Source: Candidatus Poribacteria bacterium | Lineage (GTDB): Bacteria; Poribacteria; WGA-4E; PCPOR2b | Direction: 5' to 3' | DNA: 8,846 nucleotides | Assembly: GCA_027296925.1 (NCBI GenBank) | Contig: JAPUIP010000698.1 | Location: 1-8,846 of the forward strand | Part shown: piece after piece, positions 1-6,375 of the stretch | How positions within the stretch are numbered: position 1 is the first letter of the stretch | Layout: each line of letters begins with the position of its first letter | The notes under the pieces: model-generated | Told to the model about the DNA's origin: nothing | Seen by the model: the letters and a program-made list of their open reading frames with translations, nothing else | The model's database searches: none | Position numbers and translations under genes: made by a program

Positions 1-666
1 AAACGCGCCGGTCCCCGAAGCGAGAAATTCGACCTCCTCTCGTGTTTCCGACAGATGGGTACAGAGTGACAAACCATGTGACTGAGCAATTTGGAGACAG
101 TGGCGATAAAGCGCCGCTGACGTTGAATACGGCGCATGCGGTGACACAGCCGGCGCAAAAAGTGTATCCGATGCAGGGGCGGCATCCAAATGCCCGTTGA
201 TTCGGTCAAGCCCAAGTTGAGTCCGTTCCGGCGAAAATCCGGTCGTCTCAAAGAAAACCACCTTTCGGAGAGGGGATGCTTGAAGCGTTTGTGCCGAACC
301 CCCGAACCCGTGAATGTCGCCGACCGTTGTCGCGCCTCCGGCGAGACTCACCTCGACCCCCTTCTGGATAGCGCGATCGACCCACGCTTTATCGTGCTGT
401 TGATGACGCAGAAGCTGTAAGATCCAGTCTGTAAATCGCGGCGTGCGTTCGACCAGATCGCGATGATTTGTCAGCTCAAGGTGGGTATGGGCATTCACCA
501 GGCCGGGCAGAATCACAGCTTCGCCGAGGTCTCGCGTTGGAAGCGCACGCTTTCGAAGTGTCGGATACGATCCAACATCAATGAGCCCCGATCCGTGAAT
601 TGCGACCGCGCCATTTTCAATCACCTCGCGGCTGTTTGGCATCAGATATTTTGCACGCAAGATCAT
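1..666 (-). CDS. Amidohydrolase / deaminase of the SsnA-TrzN-MtaD type, N-terminal 222 residues
   Basis: Reading the minus strand from the ATG at 666 gives an uninterrupted 222-codon frame that runs off the left edge, so the C-terminal half (roughly half of a usual 400-450 residue enzyme) is missing. Visible motifs are the metal-binding HxH in NAHTHLEL (His60, His62), the SPHAPY segment (His177), and THLSET (His204, third metal histidine). These are hallmarks of metal-dependent amidohydrolases that deaminate or dechlorinate ring nitrogen compounds, such as S-adenosylhomocysteine, methylthioadenosine or aminofutalosine. The final metal Asp lies outside the window, so substrate cannot be decided. 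The start is supported by a GAGGA ribosome site at 673-677, six bases upstream. It is divergent from the aldo/keto reductase, with only 42 bases between the starts. The family assignment is firm; the exact substrate is unknown. Confidence 0.88.
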   Translation of the reverse strand, partial: MILRAKYLMPNSREVIENGAVAIHGSGLIDVGSYPTLRKRALPTRDLGEAVILPGLVNAHTHLELTNHRDLVERTPRFTDWILQLLRHQQHDKAWVDRAIQKGVEVSLAGGATTVGDIHGFGGSAQTLQASPLRKVVFFETTGFSPERTQLGLDRINGHLDAAPASDTLFAPAVSPHAPYSTSAALYRHCLQIAQSHGLSLCTHLSETREEVEFLASGTGAF

Positions 667-708
667 ATAAAATCCTCATGAATGAAATGTAATCCGCAAG
701 GAGAACCC

Positions 709-2295
709 ATGACCGCCACAATTTCAGGCTATGCGACCCCACAAGCAACACAAGCCTTCACGAATCGGCTACGAGCCCGTCATCCCGCCTTCGATGCAAA
801 GGCTTATCGCCCGCTCACCGGCACCGATCTGATAACGTCCAAGATTGGCTACGGCGCCTACCGCGTCGATCACCAGTCCGAGGCTCATGTTGAAACGGTT
901 AAATCGGCGATCGAAGCGGGTTGTAATCTGATCGATACCTCTAGCAATTATACCGATGGCGGCAGCGAAACCTTAATCGGCAACGTCCTGCGCGACCTTG
1001 TCGCTGACGGAAAAATCGAGCGGGAAGAAATTATCGTTGTCTCCAAAGTTGGTTATATGCAAGGTCAGAACCTCGACGAAGCGATGCGCCGAGAACAAGC
1101 CGACCAGCCATGGGAAGAGGTCGTCAAGTATATGGACGGTTGCTGGCACTGCCTCCATCCCGACTTTCTGGTAGACCAGTGGGAGCGCAGTGCGGGTCGA
1201 TTGGGGCTGGAAACAATTGATGTTTACCTGCTGCACAACCCGGAGTACTTCCTCTCTGACGCCAAAAAGCGAACCCCCGCCGCCAATCTCGACGCGATTC
1301 GGGAGGCTTTCTACGATCGCGTCTACCGCGCGTTTGTGCAGATGGAACGGTTCGTTACCGATGGCAAGATTCGCTACTACGGCATTTCATCGAATACCTT
1401 TCCTTCGTCCAAAAACGACTTCGAACATGTCTCCCTCAACCGTGTTTATGATGCCGCTTGCCAAGCATCAGCGCGCGTTCATGGCGATGCCAGCGCGAGC
1501 CACTTTCAGGTGATTCAGCTTCCGTATAATCTCCTGGAACACGGTGCGCTAACAGAAGCGAATAACGAGTTTGATGGAAAAAGCGTTACAGCGCTTCAGT
1601 GGGCGAAGTGCCTTGGAATTGGTGTTCTCGTGAATCGCCCGCTCAACGCTTTCAAGAACAATCAGATGACCCGTCTAGCGCAATATCCCTACGACCCCAA
1701 CCTCGACTATCCAGCGGCGATTTCAGAAGAAGAGCAAGCGCTGACCCAGATCGAAGGGACGCTGGAGAGCACGCTGACAAGTTGGGGCATTTTCGATTCG
1801 GTGCGGGATGAGGTAAACGTCGATCTCTTTTACGACGTCGCCGAGCAGCTCGGCGGATTTATTCCTCGTGTTCAAAGCCGCGACCATTGGGAGCAGATCT
1901 TGCAACAGCACCTTATTCCACAGGTTAACGCCTACTTGCGGCAGACCGGTAATGCTTGCCCGGATCAATACCAGGCGGAATGGGAGCGGTGGTTTCACCA
2001 ATACGTCCAGGCACTTGACACGTTATTTGAAATCGTGACAGGCATCTTTAACCGCGTAGATGCGGAGAAGGTTGCCCCTATTCAACACGCTTTGGACGAA
2101 CACCTCGTAGATGATGAGAAAAGCCTCTCGCTGTCCCAGAAAGCGTTGAACTTCGTGACTTCATCGCCGGGGGTGTCTGTCGTCTTGAATGGCATGAAAC
2201 GCGAGGAATATGTCAAGGATGCAATGGGAATTATGGAAGTCCGAGATTTCGCACAACCAATGGTGTTGAGCGATCGCGTAGAGCGTGAGATGTGA
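709..2295 (+). CDS. Aldo/keto reductase, long form with helical insertion (528 aa)
   Basis: This is an NAD(P)H-dependent aldo/keto reductase; the carbonyl substrate is unknown. The start at 709 is preferred over the in-frame ATG at 682 because AAGGAG (698-703) sits five bases upstream. Counting from 709, the catalytic tetrad is visible: Asp76 in LIDTS, Tyr81 in NYTDGG, Lys113 in VVSKVGY and His176 in YLLHNPE. The GISSNT strand follows at 225-230 and NRPLNAF at 309-315. The usual C-terminal segment of the family (FVTSSPGVSVVLNGMKREEY) appears only near residue 480. About 150 residues, mostly predicted helical and rich in Gln, Glu and Trp, are therefore inserted ahead of it; typical members have 300-340 residues in total. 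No signal peptide or membrane segment is seen, so it is cytoplasmic. It is divergent from a deaminase-type amidohydrolase; a shared pathway is possible but unproven. Confidence 0.9.
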   Translation: MTATISGYATPQATQAFTNRLRARHPAFDAKAYRPLTGTDLITSKIGYGAYRVDHQSEAHVETVKSAIEAGCNLIDTSSNYTDGGSETLIGNVLRDLVADGKIEREEIIVVSKVGYMQGQNLDEAMRREQADQPWEEVVKYMDGCWHCLHPDFLVDQWERSAGRLGLETIDVYLLHNPEYFLSDAKKRTPAANLDAIREAFYDRVYRAFVQMERFVTDGKIRYYGISSNTFPSSKNDFEHVSLNRVYDAACQASARVHGDASASHFQVIQLPYNLLEHGALTEANNEFDGKSVTALQWAKCLGIGVLVNRPLNAFKNNQMTRLAQYPYDPNLDYPAAISEEEQALTQIEGTLESTLTSWGIFDSVRDEVNVDLFYDVAEQLGGFIPRVQSRDHWEQILQQHLIPQVNAYLRQTGNACPDQYQAEWERWFHQYVQALDTLFEIVTGIFNRVDAEKVAPIQHALDEHLVDDEKSLSLSQKALNFVTSSPGVSVVLNGMKREEYVKDAMGIMEVRDFAQPMVLSDRVEREM

Positions 2296-2398
2296 TGCGT
2301 CGGATAAGGTAATTACGAAAGCACCAACGTGTGTCAACCTATGGTTAATACAGGTTCGGATTATACCGTACTGCCTTTTGAAATGACAATCTTTATTA

Positions 2399-2427
2399 TT
2401 GACAAAATTTGCAGAGTATGCTATGCT
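2399..2427 (+). promoter_or_regulatory. Sigma70-type promoter of the small-RNA / dapB leader unit
   Basis: A perfect -35 box TTGACA (2399-2404) is followed by exactly 17 bases and a -10 box TATGCT (2422-2427). Transcription would start near 2434. The next thing downstream is not a good open frame but a set of hairpins and a terminator. Confidence 0.72.
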
Positions 2428-2433
2428 TATGGG

Positions 2434-2611
2434 CAATCCTTGACATGAAAGGAGGTGATCGTTCTGTTATCTAGTGGAATGATCAAGGGAGGTGCTGTCT
2501 TCTAAGAGACGGCACTTCCCCATCAAGGGAGGCCCCGTCCTTTAGAAGACGGCCCCTTCCTTGGTCATCACTCAAAAAAAGGCAGGGCTGATGTTTTAGC
2601 CCTGCTTTTTT
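2434..2611 (+). ncRNA. Candidate structured small RNA (or dapB attenuator leader), about 178 nt
   Basis: The unit lies between a near-consensus promoter and a strong intrinsic terminator and has no convincing gene inside. Its 5' part holds GAAAGGAGGTGATC (2447-2460), an exact complement of the conserved 16S rRNA 3' tail. Three hairpins follow with one-base gaps. P0 is 2456-2464 with 2477-2485 (9 pairs, one G-U). P2 is 2487-2500 with 2507-2520 (14 pairs, two G-U). P3 is 2522-2539 with 2548-2565 (16 pairs, with two C-C mismatches). The motif AAAGGAGG/AAGGGAGG recurs at 2448, 2485 and 2525. An alternative long pairing, 2473-2476 plus 2479-2488 with 2559-2572, would replace P0 and enclose P2 and P3 as a three-way junction. 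G-U pairs in the stems favour function as RNA over DNA. It resembles no riboswitch I recognise; the lysine riboswitch expected ahead of a lysine gene is not apparent. Readthrough into dapB is possible. Confidence 0.55.
2574..2611 (+). terminator. Rho-independent terminator between the small RNA and dapB
   Basis: An 8-base-pair stem GCAGGGCT (2582-2589) with AGCCCTGC (2598-2605) closes an 8-base loop and is followed directly by six T (2606-2611). Seven A (2574-2580) precede the stem, so the A and T runs can extend the helix, and the element could also stop minus-strand transcription. Confidence 0.9.
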
Positions 2612-2689
2612 ATTGTAGCCCAACAGCAAGGGCAATCCACCGGATCGCCCGACGATATTAATGCAACATGAAGCCGAAAGGAAAGGAAT

Positions 2690-3487
2690 ATGATCCGCGT
2701 TATCGTTGATGGCGCCTGTGGGCGCATGGGCAGGATGATTACGCAAGCTGTCACGCTACAGGAAGATATGCAGGTTGTTGGGGCCATTGAATTCCCTGAG
2801 CATCCACAGCTTGGGCAGGATGCCGGCGAAGTGGCGGGGACTGGAAAACTTGATGTCGCTGTAAGCAGCGATCTGCCGGAAATTCTGGATGGGGCGGATG
2901 TTGTGATTGAGTTTACCACGCCGAGTGCAACGATTGAACATCTCCAGAACGTCGTGGATGCGGGCAAGGCTATGGTGATCGCAACGACAGGGTACACAGA
3001 GGCGGAGCTCGCGCAGGTGCATGAACTCGCCGCGCAAATTCCGTGCGTGATGGCTCCCAACATGAGCGTTGGCATCAACGTGTTATTGCAGGCGATCCAA
3101 GGCGTCGCAAAGGTGCTTGGAGATGATTACGACGTTGAGGTGATTGAAGTCCATCACAACCAAAAAGCGGATTCGCCGAGCGGCACAGCGTTGCGAATCG
3201 CTGAGGTGCTCGCGGAAACGCTCGGCAGAAATCTACCCGAAGTCGGTGTGTATGGCCGGCACGGGATAGTCGGGGTGCGTCCGCAACGAGAGATCGGTAT
3301 TCATGCCATTCGGGGGGGAGACATTGTCGGTGATCACACGGTGCTATTCGCCGGCGTTGGTGAACGGCTGGAGATCACCCATCGCTCTCAGAGCCGTGAG
3401 TCGTTCGCACGCGGCGCGATCCGGGCGGCGAGATGGGTTGTGAATGCGCCGAAGGGATTGCATGACATTGGAGAGGTCTTGTTTTAG
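2690..3487 (+). CDS. dapB: 4-hydroxy-tetrahydrodipicolinate reductase
   Basis: This enzyme reduces the dihydrodipicolinate precursor with NAD(P)H in the diaminopimelate and lysine pathway, supplying the cell wall and protein synthesis; it is cytoplasmic. The 265 residues match the family's usual length. The nucleotide-binding loop GACGRMGR is at 8-15, IEFTTP at 73-78, and ATTGYT near 99-103. The signature EVHHNQKADSPSGTA (about 153-167) carries the catalytic His155 and Lys159, equivalent to His159 and Lys163 of E. coli. The C-terminal GERLEITHRSQSRESFARGA segment is also typical. The start is supported by AAAGGAAAGGA just upstream (about 2678-2687). A terminator lies 79 bases ahead, and I see no good promoter between it and the gene. 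Expression may therefore depend on readthrough from the promoter at 2399, which would make the leader an attenuator; this is inference. The gene converges on plsC with 18 bases between stops. Confidence 0.97.
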   Translation: MIRVIVDGACGRMGRMITQAVTLQEDMQVVGAIEFPEHPQLGQDAGEVAGTGKLDVAVSSDLPEILDGADVVIEFTTPSATIEHLQNVVDAGKAMVIATTGYTEAELAQVHELAAQIPCVMAPNMSVGINVLLQAIQGVAKVLGDDYDVEVIEVHHNQKADSPSGTALRIAEVLAETLGRNLPEVGVYGRHGIVGVRPQREIGIHAIRGGDIVGDHTVLFAGVGERLEITHRSQSRESFARGAIRAARWVVNAPKGLHDIGEVLF

Positions 3488-3505
3488 GGCGTGAAGCCTT
3501 AATAT

Positions 3506-4150
3506 CTACGTCGGTTTGTCTCGCAGATCAGCAATCTCCTGCATGATCTGTTTTCCCATGGCTCGGTATGATTCGCGTTTGTTCCCAATTTTCCGCACTT
3601 CCGTGAAATCAATGGGAGGGCCAAAGGTCACCACAAGTTTAGCAGGACGAATCCATTTGGCATTGCGAGGCATCAGTGACCCTTTGAGGAAAACAGGAAT
3701 GGTCGGCACATTGGCATGATAAGTGATGAAACTTACGCCCCCGTGAGTTTTGCCTAATGTGCCATCGACACTGCGTGTGCCTTCGGGAAAGACAAGGAGC
3801 AATTTTCCAGATTTCAGGAGGGAAATGGTGTGTCGGAGCGCTGCGCGATCCGCGGTACCCCGCCGTACCGGATACGCATTGTGCGCAGCCGCCAGCCATC
3901 CCAAAATCGGAACATCAAAGACATCATGTCTTGCCATAAAGTATATCTCCCGATTTGCCGCCGAGCCCATGATGATGGGGTCTAGATAGCTCACATGATT
4001 GGACAGGAGCAAGACACCACCTCGCCGGGGGATATTTTCATTCCCATGAGACTCCAGCTTACCTAAGGCCTTAAAGATCGTACAAGTCAGTCGGTGTGTC
4101 CAACGATAGGGGAGTTGATCTGTCCAGAAGCCGAATTTTTGAGTTCGCAT
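3506..4150 (-). CDS. plsC: 1-acyl-sn-glycerol-3-phosphate acyltransferase (PlsC family)
   Basis: The protein transfers an acyl chain to lysophosphatidic acid, giving phosphatidic acid for membrane phospholipids, and acts at the inner face of the cytoplasmic membrane. The 214 residues are typical of short PlsC forms. The catalytic HX4D motif is NHVSYLD (His52, Asp57) and the glycerophosphate-binding motif is FPEGTRS (121-127). PVRRG at 94-98 and PTIPVF further on match the other conserved blocks. The ATG at 4150 overlaps the cmk stop as TGATG; a TTG one codon earlier (4153) is a less likely start. A weak purine-rich site (GAGAAAG) precedes it. It is the last gene of the tyrA-cmk-plsC operon, so translation is probably coupled to cmk. 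The family is certain; the donor (acyl-ACP or acyl-CoA) cannot be told from sequence. Confidence 0.93.
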   Translation of the reverse strand: MRTQKFGFWTDQLPYRWTHRLTCTIFKALGKLESHGNENIPRRGGVLLLSNHVSYLDPIIMGSAANREIYFMARHDVFDVPILGWLAAAHNAYPVRRGTADRAALRHTISLLKSGKLLLVFPEGTRSVDGTLGKTHGGVSFITYHANVPTIPVFLKGSLMPRNAKWIRPAKLVVTFGPPIDFTEVRKIGNKRESYRAMGKQIMQEIADLRDKPT

Positions 4151-4815
4151 CAACTTTCTCGTATCTGACGCACGACAAAATCTACAGCTTCGTCGATGGT
4201 CATGTGGGTGGTGTCTACGACGATTGCATCTTCGGCGGCGCGCAACGGGCTGTGCTCCCGTGAACCGTCCGTTTCATCGCGGAGGCGGAGATCCGCTTCG
4301 ACTTGTTCCACTGTCGTCTCAATTCCATTTTCTTTGAATTCGATGAAACGGCGTCTTGCCCGTTCTTCGACGGAGGCATTGATATAGAACTTTAAATCTG
4401 CCTCCGGGAATACGACCGTTGTCACATCACGTCCCTCAACGATGATGCCACCTTTTTTACCGATCCGACGCTGCTGCTTCACCATTTCGCGTCGGACCTC
4501 TGGAACCTTTGCGACATCGGGAATTGCACGCTCGATCTCCGGTGTCCGCAACGCATCGGAGACATCTTCGTTATTCAGCAGGGTAATCTGACCGTTATCC
4601 GCGAAATCAATTCGACAGTGCTTTGCCAACTCGATCAGTGCCGGGGCGTCTGTTGGAGGCACTCCCTTTCGGATAGATAGGAGCGTCATCGCCCGGTACA
4701 TTGATCCGGAATTGAGATAAAAATAGTCTAACTTCCCGGCGATGTGTCTCGCAATCGTGCTTTTTCCTGAGCCGGCGGGGCCGTCCATTGCAACCGTCAA
4801 ACGTTTGTTCATCAT
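4150..4815 (-). CDS. cmk: Cytidylate kinase
   Basis: The enzyme phosphorylates CMP and dCMP with ATP, recycling cytidine nucleotides for nucleic acid and phospholipid (CDP) synthesis. The Walker A loop GPAGSGKST is near residues 11-19, the CMP-binding LNSGSMYRA near 33-41, and VEGRDVTTVVFP near 125-135. Family members usually read DTGAMYRA and GRDIGT(V)VFP, so the Asn-Ser and Thr changes are mild variants. The Arg-rich lid (ERARRRFIEF) follows. Length of about 221 residues is normal. Two adjacent ATGs (4815 and 4812) can start it. GGAGGG (4816-4821) touches the first, so the second gives better spacing, and also a TGATG overlap with the tyrA stop identical to the cmk-plsC junction. The order tyrA-cmk-plsC is a familiar bacterial arrangement. 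Confidence 0.96.
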   Translation of the reverse strand: MMNKRLTVAMDGPAGSGKSTIARHIAGKLDYFYLNSGSMYRAMTLLSIRKGVPPTDAPALIELAKHCRIDFADNGQITLLNNEDVSDALRTPEIERAIPDVAKVPEVRREMVKQQRRIGKKGGIIVEGRDVTTVVFPEADLKFYINASVEERARRRFIEFKENGIETTVEQVEADLRLRDETDGSREHSPLRAAEDAIVVDTTHMTIDEAVDFVVRQIRES

Positions 4816-5708
4816 CCCTCCAATGTGTCTCTTAGAATTTTTGAGTGCGTGAGGACACGTTCAATCTCTGCGGCATCTTGATCTTCGAGTAGGGCTTTGA
4901 ATGTGGCAAGATTTTCAATGAGGGCATCAATCATCGGTAGCAGGGAGTAGGCATTTTGCATGAAGATTCCGGTCCAGATCTCTGGCGAACCGGCGGCAAT
5001 TCGGGTTGTGTCACGAAAACCGGTGGCAGCAAAATCCAACGCCTTCGCCGAGTTAACCCCGATTTCTCCGACTGCACCGGTCAAGATGGAAGCGATCAAG
5101 TGAGGTAAATGGCTCGCACCAGCGATGAGCGTGTCGTGTTCCGTCGGGGAGAGGTGGTAGAGTTTCGCGCCAACGAACTTCCAAAGATCGGTAATCAGTC
5201 GCACCGCTTGCGGATGTGTGTTATCGGTCGGGGTAACAATGCACTTGGCACCCTCGAACAGATCAGCGCGTGCCGCTGCAACGCTCGTTTTCTCTGAGCC
5301 AGCCATCGGGTGCGATCCGATGAAATGCAGCCGATGATATTCTGGCGGCGCCAGGAGTTGCTCGATCTGTTGGACAATCTGCCGTTTGACACTACCGACA
5401 TCCGTAATTAACAGCGGGGCACCGTCAGACGCCCGAACTTTCGCGATGCGTTGTGCCATGGCTGGAATGAGATCGACCGGCGTTCCAATGACCACCAGAT
5501 CGGCTTGCCGAATCCCCACCTCAAAGTCAGTTGTCGCCTGGTCAATCGCACGACGTTCAAGCGCGATTTCGAGCGTGTTCATCCGCCTGCCGAGTCCGGT
5601 AATTTCGCCATGGAACCCCTTTGCTTTCAACGCCAACCCGATCGATCCGCCGATTAAGCCAACGCCTAAAATCGTGATATGCCGGATCTGGCCAAAGTCA
5701 TCAATCAT
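4812..5708 (-). CDS. tyrA: Prephenate / arogenate dehydrogenase
   Basis: The protein oxidatively decarboxylates prephenate (or arogenate) on the way to tyrosine. The 298 residues correspond to a single-function enzyme with no fused chorismate mutase and no C-terminal ACT regulatory domain, so feedback control through ACT is not expected. Visible motifs are the dinucleotide loop GVGLIGGS (15-22), GTPVDL (75-80), TDVGSVK (102-108), GSHPMAGSE with catalytic His133 (131-139), and EHDTLIAGASHLPH (190-203). The acidic residue that usually ends the second beta strand and selects NAD is replaced by GLGRR (38-42), suggesting NADP preference. The start at 5708 has no strong ribosome site, but it is the only start consistent with the N-terminal fold. 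It is the first gene of the operon with cmk and plsC, read from the promoter at 5781-5809. Confidence 0.94.
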   Translation of the reverse strand: MIDDFGQIRHITILGVGLIGGSIGLALKAKGFHGEITGLGRRMNTLEIALERRAIDQATTDFEVGIRQADLVVIGTPVDLIPAMAQRIAKVRASDGAPLLITDVGSVKRQIVQQIEQLLAPPEYHRLHFIGSHPMAGSEKTSVAAARADLFEGAKCIVTPTDNTHPQAVRLITDLWKFVGAKLYHLSPTEHDTLIAGASHLPHLIASILTGAVGEIGVNSAKALDFAATGFRDTTRIAAGSPEIWTGIFMQNAYSLLPMIDALIENLATFKALLEDQDAAEIERVLTHSKILRDTLEG

Positions 5709-5780
5709 AATACGCGATGTGCCCGCTCTCCATCAATACGTGGGGAAGAATGCCTCAATTGCTGTGTCCTGTTTGCAGAC

Positions 5781-5809
5781 ATTTTAAGAATTCCTTGCGA
5801 TTTTGTCAA
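5781..5809 (-). promoter_or_regulatory. Promoter of the tyrA-cmk-plsC operon
   Basis: On the minus strand TTGACA (5809-5804) is followed by 17 bases and TAAAAT (5786-5781). The start point would be near 5774, leaving a leader of about 65 bases before tyrA. The -35 box lies within the left copy of a direct repeat shared with the divergent promoter. Confidence 0.65.
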
Positions 5810-5828
5810 GTCCTTTTTGTCAAGTGCT
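5801..5828. repeat. Direct repeat between divergent promoters
   Basis: TTTTGTCAAGTCC (5801-5813) and TTTTGTCAAGTGC (5816-5828) match at 12 of 13 positions, with a 15-base period. The left copy contains the minus-strand -35 box of tyrA and the right copy contains the plus-strand -35 box of the CYTH gene. It may be an operator or simply duplicated -35 sequence. Confidence 0.6.
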
Positions 5829-5844
5829 AGCCTTCGGATATACT
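5817..5844 (+). promoter_or_regulatory. Promoter of the CYTH-domain gene
   Basis: TTGTCA (5817-5822) is followed by 16 bases and TATACT (5839-5844). The start point would be near 5851, 27 bases ahead of the ATG. Confidence 0.55.
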
Positions 5845-5877
5845 TGCAGAGCCACCGTTAACCGCACTGAGGTGAGC

Positions 5878-6375
5878 ATGAAAAATCTCGAATTCAAAGC
5901 AAAGTGCCATTCACTCGCAACGCTTCGCCAGCGACTTGTCGATCTCAAAGCGGAGTACCGCCGGACCATGAAACAGATCGATACCTACTTTAGCGTCCCC
6001 AAGGGTAGACTGAAGCTCCGGGAAATCGATGATCGCGAGGCGTGCCTGGTATACTACGAGCGACCGGATATTTCGGAATCGCGGTATAGCAATTACCAGA
6101 TCTGCGATATTTCGGATATGACCGCCTTCAGGCAACTGATGTCAATGGCTTTGGGAGTGAAGGTTGTTGTTGAAAAACGCCGGGAGTTGTGGATGTTCGG
6201 GAACACGCGCATCCACTTAGATCAGGTGGTCGATCTCGGCGAGTTTGTTGAATTGGAAACCGTGATTAGAGATCAGACGGAAGCGGAGGCACAGACAGAA
6301 CATCAACGTGTGAAAGATGCGCTCGGCATACGGCCGCAAGATCTCGTCTCTGCGTCGTATGCCGAGCTGATTTGA
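5878..6375 (+). CDS. Small CYTH-domain protein (class IV adenylate cyclase-like)
   Basis: The 165-residue protein is a single CYTH domain, the triphosphate-binding tunnel fold shared by CyaB-type adenylate cyclases and thiamine triphosphatases. The start at 5878 follows GAGGTGA (5869-5875); the longer in-frame opening from 5803 would include the promoter. The N-terminal ExExK signature appears as N-L-E-F-K (3-7), with the first Glu replaced. Later conserved elements are DTYF (35-38), RLKLRE (44-49), YYERPD (59-64), VEKRR (98-102), RIHLD (111-115) and GEFVELE (121-127), which carry the basic and acidic residues lining the tunnel. There is no signal peptide. Many such stand-alone CYTH proteins are named adenylate cyclase without proof; inorganic triphosphate or thiamine triphosphate hydrolysis is an alternative. 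It is transcribed away from tyrA and has no obvious functional partner nearby. Confidence 0.85.
   Translation: MKNLEFKAKCHSLATLRQRLVDLKAEYRRTMKQIDTYFSVPKGRLKLREIDDREACLVYYERPDISESRYSNYQICDISDMTAFRQLMSMALGVKVVVEKRRELWMFGNTRIHLDQVVDLGEFVELETVIRDQTEAEAQTEHQRVKDALGIRPQDLVSASYAELI

Noticed and set aside
666..671. TATAAA as -10 box of the aldo/keto reductase
   Set aside because: No acceptable -35 box lies 15-19 bases upstream, so the promoter was not called.
190..681. Two plus-strand open frames (190-420 and 463-681)
   Set aside because: They lie opposite the amidohydrolase coding frame, show no family motif and have no good ribosome sites.
2447..2460. Fragment of a 16S rRNA gene 3' end on the minus strand
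   Set aside because: Similarity stops exactly at the 14 bases; the conserved sequence that precedes the tail in real 16S genes is absent.
2479..2565. Insertion-sequence ends or a MITE
   Set aside because: The hairpins have no flanking target duplication or transposase, and lie inside a promoter-terminator unit.
2434..2689. Lysine riboswitch ahead of dapB
   Set aside because: The conserved core and five-helix layout are not seen; hairpins here are a simple series with other sequences.
3483..3501. Hairpin terminator between convergent dapB and plsC
   Set aside because: Only about seven weak pairs including a G-U can form, overlapping the dapB stop, and no T run follows in either direction.
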